A stretch of DNA of 5,796 bases, from NCBI GenBank assembly GCA_964507235.1, contig CAZDPE010000136.1, positions 1 to 5,796 of the forward strand. Reading direction: 5' to 3'. This stretch comes from Suilimivivens sp964507235. GTDB taxonomy: Bacteria; Bacillota; Clostridia; Lachnospirales; Lachnospiraceae. The translations under genes and the position numbers were made by a program. Below, in pieces: positions 1-5,636 of this stretch (position 1 is its first letter; the number at the start of each line of letters is the position of its first letter). The notes under the pieces are model-generated. The model did not search any database. It was not told where the DNA came from and saw nothing but the letters and a program-made list of their open reading frames with translations.

Positions 1-58
1 TGCAGTTGCGGCAGCAAGCGCAGTTACAGGGAAAATTTCCTGCCCCTGCCAGTTATAA
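1..58 (+). CDS. leuC: 3-isopropylmalate dehydratase large subunit (LeuC), C-terminal end only
   Basis: Only the last 18 codons are in the window, in the frame beginning at base 2: AVAAASAVTGKISCPCQL, then TAA at 56-58. An Ala/Ser-rich run followed by a TGKI-type ending matches the usual C-terminus of LeuC (typically SPATAAASAITGKI...). In that protein the segment lies at the end of the aconitase-type large subunit, which carries the 4Fe-4S cluster. The identity rests on this short match and on leuD starting 44 bases downstream, the normal leuCD arrangement. The catalytic domains lie outside the window and cannot be judged. Confidence 0.8.
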   Translation, partial: AVAAASAVTGKISCPCQL

Positions 59-102
59 TTTTTCTGAAAGTAATGGATATGTAATAAGAAAGGAAAATAA
101 AT

Positions 103-591
103 ATGAAAGCAGCAAAAGGAATTGTTTTTAAATATGGTGACAATGTGGATACGGATGTTATCATCCCTGCAAGATACTTGAATTCATCTGACCCGGCGGA
201 ACTGGCAACCCACTGTATGGAGGATATTGACAAGGATTTTATTAAGAATGTAAAAAAAGGCGATATTATTGTAGCGGACAAGAATTTCGGCTGCGGTTCT
301 TCCAGGGAACATGCACCGATTGCAATTAAAGCCGCCGGTATAAGCTGTGTTATTGCAGAAACCTTTGCAAGAATTTTTTACAGGAATGCAATTAATATCG
401 GACTTCCCATTATCGAATGTCCTGAGGCGTCCAAAGGAATTGAAGCAGGAGATGAGGTCGAAGTTGATTTTGATTCCGGCATTATCAGAAACCTGACAAA
501 GGGAACACAGTTTAAAGGACAGGCATTTCCTGAATTTATGCAGAAAATAATCGCGGCGGAAGGACTTGTAAATTACATTAACCAGAAATAG
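103..591 (+). CDS. leuD: 3-isopropylmalate dehydratase small subunit (LeuD)
   Basis: This is the small (swivel-domain) subunit of isopropylmalate isomerase. With LeuC it interconverts 2- and 3-isopropylmalate in cytoplasmic leucine synthesis. Its 162 residues are the length expected for the short archaeal/clostridial LeuD type, not the ~200-residue enterobacterial type. Visible hallmarks are GDNVDTDVIIP (12-22), the substrate-loop region YLNSSD (25-30), FGCGSSREHAP (62-72, the substrate-contacting GSSRE signature) and FARIFYRNAINIGLP (88-102). The ATG is preceded by AAAGGA at 89-94, eight bases upstream. It follows leuC by 44 bases with no terminator between, so the two are co-transcribed. 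The same fold serves homoaconitase and dimethylmalate dehydratase small subunits; the loop sequence does not exclude these, but LeuD is the likeliest reading. No truncation or odd codon use is visible. Confidence 0.93.
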   Translation: MKAAKGIVFKYGDNVDTDVIIPARYLNSSDPAELATHCMEDIDKDFIKNVKKGDIIVADKNFGCGSSREHAPIAIKAAGISCVIAETFARIFYRNAINIGLPIIECPEASKGIEAGDEVEVDFDSGIIRNLTKGTQFKGQAFPEFMQKIIAAEGLVNYINQK

Positions 592-597
592 CGAAGA

Positions 598-637
598 TAC
601 AGCATTGTCATATATTTTGGCGATGCTGTACTTTTAT
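598..637 (+). terminator. Intrinsic terminator after leuD
   Basis: TACAGCATTG (598-607) pairs with CGATGCTGTA (621-630) over 10 bp with one G-U wobble. Two further pairs inside leave a short AU-rich loop. A modest T-rich tail (CTTTTAT) follows at 631-637. It starts seven bases after the leuD stop, where a terminator for the leu operon is expected. The T-run is short, so some readthrough is possible. Confidence 0.7.
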
Positions 638-648
638 GAAGGAATTTG

Positions 649-678
649 TTGGTATTTTTGTGTGATATATGATAAAAT
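649..678 (+). promoter_or_regulatory. Extended -10 sigma-A-type promoter for the foldase gene
   Basis: The -10 element is TAAAAT (673-678), preceded by TGA at 670-672, giving the extended TGn form. TTGGTA at 649-654 stands 18 bases upstream as a weak -35. TTGTTG at 646-651 with TATGAT at 668-673 (16-base spacer) is an alternative reading of the same region. Initiation is predicted near 685, giving a leader of about 80 bases. The element lies just after the leuD terminator, as expected for an independent unit. Confidence 0.6.
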
Positions 679-718
679 AGCAAGAGTATTCACAGGATGG
701 ACACATTTTTTTGCTATT
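676..718. repeat. Inverted repeat AATAGCAA/TTGCTATT in the foldase leader
   Basis: AATAGCAA (676-683) and TTGCTATT (711-718) are perfect 8-bp inverted repeats separated by 27 bases. The left arm starts inside the -10 of the upstream promoter, so a transcript from that promoter would not carry the whole left arm. This favours a DNA-level site or chance over an RNA hairpin. No T-run follows the right arm, so it is not a good terminator. Function unknown. Confidence 0.35.
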
Positions 719-739
719 GTGTTATGAAAAAGTTATTAT
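711..739 (+). promoter_or_regulatory. Possible second promoter close to the foldase gene
   Basis: TTGCTA (711-716) and TATTAT (734-739) are separated by exactly 17 bases and match the sigma-A consensus at 4/6 and 5/6 positions. Initiation near 746 would leave a leader of about 20 bases holding only the AGGAGG ribosome binding site (751-756). In such an AT-rich region chance matches are common, so this is a weaker call than the promoter at 649-678. Confidence 0.35.
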
Positions 740-766
740 GAATTAAAGTGAGGAGGATTTTTACAA

Positions 767-2047
767 ATGGCTAAGAAAAATACGCCTGAAGTAAAAGCTG
801 AACAGAAGGTTCAGACAAAATATGACCGTAAAATGGAGGCCAGAAGAATCAAGGAAGAAAAGGATAAAAGAGATGATAAAATTTTTAAATTTGTTTCTTC
901 AGCCATTGGAATTGCAATTGTTCTTGGAATTGTAATCGGAGTGATATTTTCTGTTGTTACCAAGCAGACGGCTTTAAAGGGGACTTATATTCAGGTTGGT
1001 GACAGAAATGTCAGTAAGCTTGAATTTGATTATTATTATAATACTTCCGTTAACAATTATTTGTCGACCTATGGTTCATTGGTTTCTTATATGGGTCTGG
1101 ATACCTCTCAGGATTTTTCGGAGCAGGCTTATACGGATGAAATGTCATGGAAGGACATGTTCGAGCAGATGGCTGTGCAGCAGATGACACAGATATTTGC
1201 CCTTTCAGATGATGCAAAAGCAAGCAGCTTTGGCTATGATGATTCGGCAGATTATTCGGAACGTGCGGAAAGCATCAAAACAGCCGCCGAGGATACCGGC
1301 GTTACTGTTTCAGAATACTATAAATCTGCCTTTGGAGAATACGCAACTGAAAAAAATACAGCTCCGTTTATGAAAGAAAATCTTCTGGCAGCGGCTTATT
1401 ATAATGAACTTTTGGAAGTGAATGCTCCTTCCGATGAAGAAATTGATGCTTATTATCAGGAAAATAAGTTAAGCTATGATAAAGTGGATTTCAGAAGCTT
1501 TGCGTTTAATGCCGAACTTGCAGAGGATGCTTCTGAGGAAGATATTAGTAAGGCGATGGAAGAGCTTGAAAAACAGGCTGATGCCTTTGCAGAAGCCCGT
1601 AAGGCCGGAGAAGATTTTGAAGAATTATGCATAGAGAATGCTTCAGAAGAAGAGAAAGAATATTATGAAGACGCCGATTCGGAATATTCTTTAAGTGAAG
1701 GCTCTTATTATTCGGGAGTGCCTTATGCAATCAGCGAATGGTTATATGACGATACAAGAACAGAAGGGGATATAACAGTAATTGCTGATGAAACGAACCA
1801 TCGGGTATATGTAGCGGAGTTTATCAGCAGGTATTATGATGAAGCAGATGATGAAAATATTTCCAGTGTAATTTCTTCCGGCAAGGTTACGGATTATGTT
1901 GCCGATTTAATTGAAAAATATGAAATCACAGATCCGAAAAACAGATTGAAATATCTTACGATAAGTACAGAAACAGATGAGGAAACGGCAGAAGAACCTG
2001 CGGATACAGCAGAGGATGCAGAAAGTGCAGATACGGCTGCTGAATAA
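767..2047 (+). CDS. Membrane-anchored PrsA/SurA-like peptidylprolyl isomerase-type foldase
   Basis: This 426-residue protein probably assists folding of exported proteins at the outer face of the membrane. Residues 1-41 are a Lys/Arg/Glu-rich cytoplasmic segment. Residues 42-64 form one transmembrane helix (inside-positive, N-in). Residues 72-230 resemble the SurA/PrsA N-terminal chaperone region. Residues 225-355 resemble a parvulin domain, with GEDFEELC (281-288) matching the family G-x-DF-xx-LA motif. Residues 401-426 are an acidic, Ala/Thr-rich tail. There is no lipobox: the only cysteine is C288, so unlike classical PrsA it is not a lipoprotein. The parvulin domain is degenerate. F245-A246-F247 replaces the usual His at the first strand, and the G-x-LG-x-F/G segment is replaced by SEGSYYSGVPYAISEW (310-325). 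Isomerase activity is therefore doubtful and a chaperone role more likely. The start has AGGAGG at 751-756, ten bases upstream. Own promoter and terminator make it monocistronic. Confidence 0.75.
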   Translation: MAKKNTPEVKAEQKVQTKYDRKMEARRIKEEKDKRDDKIFKFVSSAIGIAIVLGIVIGVIFSVVTKQTALKGTYIQVGDRNVSKLEFDYYYNTSVNNYLSTYGSLVSYMGLDTSQDFSEQAYTDEMSWKDMFEQMAVQQMTQIFALSDDAKASSFGYDDSADYSERAESIKTAAEDTGVTVSEYYKSAFGEYATEKNTAPFMKENLLAAAYYNELLEVNAPSDEEIDAYYQENKLSYDKVDFRSFAFNAELAEDASEEDISKAMEELEKQADAFAEARKAGEDFEELCIENASEEEKEYYEDADSEYSLSEGSYYSGVPYAISEWLYDDTRTEGDITVIADETNHRVYVAEFISRYYDEADDENISSVISSGKVTDYVADLIEKYEITDPKNRLKYLTISTETDEETAEEPADTAEDAESADTAAE

Positions 2048-2072
2048 ATATGTATTGTAAATTTTAATACAA

Positions 2073-2107
2073 CCTGCAAAGGCTTTTTGCTTTTGCAGGC
2101 TGTTTTT
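2073..2107 (+). terminator. Strong intrinsic terminator of the foldase gene
   Basis: CCTGCAAAGGC (2073-2083) pairs with GCTTTTGCAGG (2089-2099) over 11 bp with one G-U wobble and a TTTTT loop. A T5 tract follows at 2103-2107. It lies 25 bases after the foldase stop. The opposite strand reads the same hairpin followed by TTGTATTAAAATTT, so it may also weakly terminate the convergent phosphatase gene. A small AT-rich dyad, TGTATT/AATACA (2051-2071), adjoins it. Confidence 0.85.
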
Positions 2108-2121
2108 ATAAAAAAATATTA

Positions 2122-2907
2122 TTAACCCTGAAAAGATCTGGTAAAATATCCTGCATCGGAGAGCGGTTCGCCGCCATTTAAGAGATGGTGGACATCCCCC
2201 ATTGCCTGTACACGGAAATAAGCTTCATTGCTCCAACGTTCTTCCGTAGCAAGAATTGTGAGCGATGTAGTGGGTAAAAAGAAACCATGTGTTAAGACAG
2301 GAAAGGGAATATTTAGCAAATGGGACAGCATAATGCAAATAGCGCCAAGATGACAGAATATTACAATAACAGGCTCATTATCCCTGCGCACCTGATTATT
2401 AATATGTCCAATATTATCGGGAGAAACAGTAGAGGTGATAAAAACCTCTTCTTTATCAGGCATACGGTAAAAATTCCGTTCACGGACATAGCCGTAAGTT
2501 TCCAGCAGCTTATCTAAGCTGGAACAGATTTCAGGATATTTTTGGGAAATGACAGGGTTTTGTTTCATTACATCAGCATTTACCCAGTTTTCTTTTGAAT
2601 ACATTAAAGGATCGCTGCTCCAGAAGGAAGGAACAAAGTCCCAGGGAACGCCATGCCTTCCGGTTATGGGATCCTCAATAAAATAGGCAAACTCCTGAAC
2701 CCAGTCCAGGGTCACCGCAGTGCGGTTCATTTTTTGAAGCGTACAGGAAGCGGTATCCTTGGCGCGTCCAAGAGGAGAACAATAAAAGTCTGTAACTGTC
2801 CAGTTGCAGATACGGTCAGCAAGAAGTTCTGCTTCGCGCCATCCTTTTTCTGTTAAAGTATCATTTTTATAATCCGGTTCACCGTGGCGGACAAAAATAA
2901 TTCTCAT
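2122..2907 (-). CDS. Histidine phosphatase family protein (phosphoglycerate mutase-like)
   Basis: This is a cytoplasmic branch-1-type histidine phosphatase of 261 residues. The N-terminal strand MRIIFVRHGEPDY carries the RHG signature with the phospho-accepting His at position 8. CSPLGRAKDTA (43-53) matches the family SxLxRAxxT motif. E72 (in VQEFAY) is the likely acid, and IFCHLGAI (183-190) supplies the second catalytic His at 186. All core residues are present, so an active phosphatase is expected. The length exceeds the usual ~200 residues because of an insertion at about 76-170, which probably forms a lid that sets substrate choice; the substrate cannot be told from sequence. The start was taken at 2907 because the earlier in-frame ATG (2931) would place the ribosome binding site inside the coding region. 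It is convergent with the foldase gene and divergent from the ruvAB operon. Confidence 0.88.
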   Translation of the reverse strand: MRIIFVRHGEPDYKNDTLTEKGWREAELLADRICNWTVTDFYCSPLGRAKDTASCTLQKMNRTAVTLDWVQEFAYFIEDPITGRHGVPWDFVPSFWSSDPLMYSKENWVNADVMKQNPVISQKYPEICSSLDKLLETYGYVRERNFYRMPDKEEVFITSTVSPDNIGHINNQVRRDNEPVIVIFCHLGAICIMLSHLLNIPFPVLTHGFFLPTTSLTILATEERWSNEAYFRVQAMGDVHHLLNGGEPLSDAGYFTRSFQG

Positions 2908-2916
2908 TGTAATCCA

Positions 2917-2922
2917 TCCTTT
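2917..2922 (-). promoter_or_regulatory. Ribosome binding site that fixes the phosphatase start
   Basis: Read on the minus strand, AAAGGA followed by TGG stands nine bases before the ATG at 2907-2905. The longer reading from the ATG at 2931 would add eight residues (MHIKGWIT) before the conserved MRIIFVRHG strand and would be encoded across this site. Both points favour the shorter start. Confidence 0.75.
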
Positions 2923-2954
2923 AATATGCATATTTCAGGTCAGATAAGTTTTCC

Positions 2955-2989
2955 CTGCCTGATGAATACAGTATATCATATACAGGCAG
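2955..2989. repeat. Operator-like dyad CTGCCTG-N21-CAGGCAG
   Basis: CTGCCTG (2955-2961) and CAGGCAG (2983-2989) are perfect 7-bp inverted repeats with half-site centres 28 bp apart. A smaller palindrome, ATAC-A-GTAT (2966-2974), lies inside. The dyad brackets the predicted minus-strand -10 of the phosphatase gene, so a protein bound to both halves would cover that promoter. Because the predicted start of transcription falls between the arms, it is unlikely to work as an RNA hairpin. No known regulator was recognised. Confidence 0.45.
2970..2978 (-). promoter_or_regulatory. Extended -10 promoter for the histidine phosphatase gene
   Basis: On the minus strand, TGA at 2978-2976 precedes TATACT (2975-2970), a 5/6 match to TATAAT in the extended TGn configuration. 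The expected -35 position holds only a poor TTTCTT, so recognition would rest on the extended -10. The predicted start near 2963 leaves a leader of about 55 bases before the ATG at 2907. Confidence 0.5.
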
Positions 2990-3012
2990 TAAAAGAAATA
3001 ACCTTAAACCTC

Positions 3013-3041
3013 TTGAAACATATGTTCGTCCATGATAAAAT
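3013..3041 (+). promoter_or_regulatory. Sigma-A-type promoter of the NusG-II/Gx/ruvA/ruvB operon
   Basis: TTGAAA (3013-3018) and TAAAAT (3036-3041) are separated by exactly 17 bases. Each matches consensus at 5/6, and TGA at 3033-3035 adds an extended -10. This is one of the two best promoters in the window. Initiation near 3048 leaves a leader of about 40 bases. No promoter or terminator of similar quality was seen between the genes downstream, so it probably drives all four. Confidence 0.75.
3015..3028. promoter_or_regulatory. LexA (DinR)/SOS-box-like palindrome within the operon promoter
   Basis: The 14-mer GAAACATATGTTCG agrees with the Gram-positive LexA box CGAACRNRYGTTYG at 12 of 14 positions. 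The right half-site GTTCG and the centre CATATG are perfect; the first two bases of the left half (CG to GA) deviate. It overlaps the -35 and fills the front of the spacer, where bound LexA would block RNA polymerase. The operon includes ruvAB, which is SOS-regulated in E. coli and B. subtilis. The match is seen directly; LexA binding is inference. Confidence 0.6.
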
Positions 3042-3088
3042 TATAAAATACACAGTTGTTAAATCTAATGAAGACAGAGTGAAATGAT

Positions 3089-3466
3089 ATGCAAAAGCTG
3101 AAGGGTGACATATTGGTAATGGGAGTTATATTAATGGCAGCGCTGCTTTTTTTTATTATTCCCAAGATAAGGAACAGTCAAAATGAAAACGGAAAAGTTG
3201 AGGTCTGGCAGGACGGTGAGTTATTAGATAGTTATTCCCTGTCAGAAGATAAGGTTGTTTCAGTACAGGCAGAGGATGGAGGATATAATCTGGTGCTGAT
3301 AAGCGGCGGAAATGCCAGGGTAACAGATGCTGATTGTCCTGATAAGCTCTGCATAAGACAGCGGAGCATCTCAGAAAACGGAGAAAGTATTATCTGTCTG
3401 CCTCATAAGCTTGTTTTGCAGATTACATCGGGGAAGGAGAGCGGCCTTGATGCGGTCGTAAATTAA
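3089..3466 (+). CDS. NusG domain II-containing membrane-anchored protein
   Basis: This small protein (125 residues) has one N-terminal transmembrane helix (about 8-25) and an outward-facing beta-rich domain (about 35-115). The pattern DADCPDKLCI (80-89) followed by IICLPHKLVLQI (101-112) is characteristic of the NusG-domain-II (DUF1312) family. It supplies three cysteines (C83, C88, C103) and H106, which could bind a metal or cofactor or form a disulfide. Despite the name, it lacks the NusG N-terminal domain and is not a transcription elongation factor. It is first in the operon; the next gene starts three bases after its stop. I recall this pair near flavin-linked redox genes and, in Listeria-type extracellular electron transfer loci, possibly as EetA/EetB; that link is from memory and no such genes are visible here. 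The ribosome binding site is modest (GAGTGA at 3077-3082, six bases from the ATG). Confidence 0.82.
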   Translation: MQKLKGDILVMGVILMAALLFFIIPKIRNSQNENGKVEVWQDGELLDSYSLSEDKVVSVQAEDGGYNLVLISGGNARVTDADCPDKLCIRQRSISENGESIICLPHKLVLQITSGKESGLDAVVN

Positions 3467-3469
3467 CAG

Positions 3470-3979
3470 ATGAAAGTTAATGTGGCATATTTGGGATTAT
3501 TGCTTGCATTTGCCCTTATTTTATCTTATATTGAAACCTTAATTCCTTTTCAGTTCGGCATTCCGGGAATAAAATTGGGGCTGACGAACCTTGCGGTAAT
3601 ATTGTGTATTTATCTGATAGGATACAGGGAAGCTTTGCTGCTGACTTTAACAAAAGCAATTATCTGCGGTTTATTGTTTGGAAATATTACCATGATTCTT
3701 TACAGTCTTTCAGGCGCCTTTTTCAGCTGCATTATTATGATAATTATGGTAAAAAGTGATAAATTCCATCTGCCGTTGGTCAGTGCGGCAGGAGGCGTTA
3801 TGCATAATATGGGGCAGCTTGCAGTTGCATATGCGGTAATAAAAACATATGGCATTTTATATTATATTCCCATGCTGATTCTGTCAGGTTTTATCACCGG
3901 GATTTTAATCGGCATTGCAGCATCACTGGTAAAACCATATATCAGCAGGATAATGATTAGAGGAGAGAGTAAGTTATGA
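3470..3979 (+). CDS. Gx transporter family membrane protein (annotated elsewhere as heptaprenyl diphosphate synthase component I)
   Basis: This integral membrane protein of 169 residues has about five or six hydrophobic helices (roughly 5-22, 36-54, 57-72, 74-94, 104-125, 127-153). The hallmark segment PGIKLGLTN (32-40) follows the first helix, and GNITMILYSLSG (71-82) and GGVMHNMGQ (108-116) are also family-like. The family resembles ECF-type substrate-binding membrane components. The old name from the gene next to heptaprenyl synthase in other genomes is probably misleading, since there is no prenyltransferase DDxxD motif. Substrate unknown. It starts three bases after the preceding stop without a clear ribosome binding site, which suggests translational coupling. 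Its TGA overlaps the ruvA ATG (ATGA at 3976-3979). Confidence 0.82.
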   Translation: MKVNVAYLGLLLAFALILSYIETLIPFQFGIPGIKLGLTNLAVILCIYLIGYREALLLTLTKAIICGLLFGNITMILYSLSGAFFSCIIMIIMVKSDKFHLPLVSAAGGVMHNMGQLAVAYAVIKTYGILYYIPMLILSGFITGILIGIAASLVKPYISRIMIRGESKL

Positions 3980-4587
3980 TAGCCTTTGTCAGAGGAGAGA
4001 TTGAGCATATTTCTGAAGATAATGTTGTGATAGATGTAGGAGGAATCGGATACAATATCAGGATTTCAACCGAAACTGCGGGCAGACTGCCCGGGATTGG
4101 CAAAGAAGTGAAGCTTTATACCTATACCTGTGTAAGAGAGGATGCATTTTGGCTTTATGGTTTTTTGTCCAGGGATGAACTGGAAATATTCAAGCTTCTG
4201 ATTACGGTAAACGGTATTGGGCCGAAAGGAGGACTGGCCATCTTATCTGTTATGAGTGCAGATGATTTAAGATTTTCCATTATGTCAGGAGATGCAAAAG
4301 CTATTGCCAAGGCTCCGGGAATCGGAAATAAGACAGCCGGGAGAGTAATTCTTGATTTGAAAGATAAAATTTCTATTGAAGATACACTGATTCAAAAAGA
4401 GATGAATGGTTATGCGGCAGGAGCAGACTTAAAAGAGGATAATAATGCGAGAAATGAGGCGGTTGAAGCGCTTGTAGCATTGGGATATAGCGCTTCCGAT
4501 GCTCTGAAAGCAGTAAAAAAGGCAAATCCGGAAGAAAATGCGGATGTGGAAACAATTTTAAAGCTGGCTTTAAAAAATATGTTTTAA
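3976..4587 (+). CDS. ruvA: Holliday junction branch migration protein RuvA
   Basis: RuvA (203 residues, the usual length) forms a tetramer that holds the four-way DNA junction and loads the RuvB motors during recombinational repair. Domain I (1-62) is an OB-fold beginning MIAFVRGEIE. E55-D56 in the VREDAFWLYGF segment correspond to the acidic pin that separates strands. Domain II carries two helix-hairpin-helix motifs, NGIGPKGGLAIL (79-90) and PGIGNKTAGRVI (114-125), that contact the DNA backbone. After a flexible linker (about 135-157), domain III (158-203, EAVEALVALGYSASDALKAV) is the RuvB-binding UBA-like domain. The gene overlaps the preceding stop by ATGA and has a good site, AGAGGAGAG (3959-3967). 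No key residue is missing. RuvB follows after 34 bases. No ruvC is present; Firmicutes use RecU as the resolvase. Confidence 0.97.
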   Translation: MIAFVRGEIEHISEDNVVIDVGGIGYNIRISTETAGRLPGIGKEVKLYTYTCVREDAFWLYGFLSRDELEIFKLLITVNGIGPKGGLAILSVMSADDLRFSIMSGDAKAIAKAPGIGNKTAGRVILDLKDKISIEDTLIQKEMNGYAAGADLKEDNNARNEAVEALVALGYSASDALKAVKKANPEENADVETILKLALKNMF

Positions 4588-4621
4588 GTAATTGAATAAT
4601 AAAAAACAGTAGGAAAAACTC

Positions 4622-5620
4622 ATGGCAAAAAGAATGATAGAAACGAATTTAATTGAAGATGACATTAAGATAGAAGGTTCTCTTCGTCCCGAAAAATTGA
4701 CTGACTATATCGGTCAATCTAAAATCAAGGAAAATCTCAAGATTTATATAGAAGCAGCCAAGCAAAGAAAGGATCCCCTTGACCATGTGCTTTTTTACGG
4801 ACCTCCGGGACTTGGAAAGACAACCTTGGCAGGAATTATTGCCAATGAGATGGGTGTCAATATGAAAGTTACCAGCGGTCCGGCAATTGAAAAACCGGGG
4901 GAGATGGCAGCAATATTAAATAATTTACAGGAAGGCGACCTTTTGTTTGTTGATGAAATTCATCGTTTGAACAGACAGGTGGAGGAGGTTCTCTATCCGG
5001 CTATGGAGGATTATGCAATTGACATCATGATTGGAAAAGGCCAGGCAGCCCACTCTATCAGACTGGATCTTCCCAAATTTACATTGGTTGGGGCTACTAC
5101 CAGGGCAGGACTTTTAACGGCGCCGCTTAGGGACAGATTTGGAATTATTCACAGACTGGAATTTTATTCTGTTGAGGAATTACAGCAAATTATCATGCAT
5201 TCAGCGCAGGTGCTGAATGCGCCCATAGAACTTGCAGGTGCAGGTGAAATGGCAAAACGCAGCAGAGGAACGCCGCGTCTTGCAAACCGAATATTAAAAA
5301 GGGTCAGGGATTTTGCACAGGTAAAATATGATGGGATTATTACGGAAGAAATTGCAATAACGGCGCTGGATTTAATGGATGTGGATCCAATGGGATTAGA
5401 CCATATTGACAGAAATATGCTGCTGACGATGATTCATAAATTCGGGGGCGGACCGGTAGGGCTTGATACCCTTGCGGCTGCCATTGGAGAGGATTCCGGA
5501 ACGATAGAGGATGTATATGAGCCATATCTTATTAAAAACGGATTTATTAACAGAACCCCCCGCGGCAGAGTGGTTACGGAATATGCATATCACCATTTGG
5601 GTCTTGAAATTCCGGAATGA
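4622..5620 (+). CDS. ruvB: Holliday junction branch migration ATPase RuvB
   Basis: RuvB (332 residues, normal length) is the hexameric AAA+ ATPase that pumps DNA through the RuvA-bound junction. Walker A is YGPPGLGKTT (59-68, K66), and Walker B is LLFVDEIH (107-114, D111/E112). Sensor 1 is GATTRAG (157-163), the arginine finger lies in LRDRFG (169-174), and sensor 2 is in RGTPRLANR (215-223). The C-terminal winged helix (about 255-332) ends with the DNA-contacting RTPRGR (311-316). All catalytic motifs are intact. The start at 4622 is chosen because AGGA (4611-4614) lies seven bases upstream. It is co-transcribed with ruvA. Its 3' end overlaps a promoter-like element for the next gene, and no good terminator follows. 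Confidence 0.98.
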   Translation: MAKRMIETNLIEDDIKIEGSLRPEKLTDYIGQSKIKENLKIYIEAAKQRKDPLDHVLFYGPPGLGKTTLAGIIANEMGVNMKVTSGPAIEKPGEMAAILNNLQEGDLLFVDEIHRLNRQVEEVLYPAMEDYAIDIMIGKGQAAHSIRLDLPKFTLVGATTRAGLLTAPLRDRFGIIHRLEFYSVEELQQIIMHSAQVLNAPIELAGAGEMAKRSRGTPRLANRILKRVRDFAQVKYDGIITEEIAITALDLMDVDPMGLDHIDRNMLLTMIHKFGGGPVGLDTLAAAIGEDSGTIEDVYEPYLIKNGFINRTPRGRVVTEYAYHHLGLEIPE

Positions 5621-5632
5621 TATAAGTATAAT
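5604..5632 (+). promoter_or_regulatory. Near-consensus promoter inside the 3' end of ruvB, driving zapA
   Basis: TTGAAA (5604-5609) and TATAAT (5627-5632) are separated by exactly 17 bases: 5/6 and 6/6 matches to the sigma-A consensus. The -35 lies in the last codons of ruvB, and the -10 starts seven bases after its stop. Initiation is predicted near 5639, about 95 bases before the zapA start. Confidence 0.7.
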
Positions 5633-5636
5633 ATAT

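Noticed and set aside
24..281. Leftward reading frame opposite leuC/leuD
   Set aside because: Antisense shadow of leuD, with no binding site or recognisable protein pattern.
2644..2661. Second RHG triplet (residues 84-86) in the phosphatase as another active site
   Set aside because: It lies in a loop-like insertion after GPIT-type residues and lacks the preceding beta strand; the true RHG is at residues 7-9.
2884..3087. Small rightward reading frame across the divergent promoter region
   Set aside because: Its start lies in the antisense of the phosphatase RHG strand, there is no ribosome binding site, and it covers promoters. Open by chance.
3089..3466. Transcription antitermination role suggested by the NusG name
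   Set aside because: It has a transmembrane helix and lacks the NusG N-terminal polymerase-binding domain, so the name reflects only a domain similarity.
3470..3979. Prenyl diphosphate synthase activity
   Set aside because: The protein is a multi-helix membrane protein without DDxxD motifs; the old name is an annotation carry-over.
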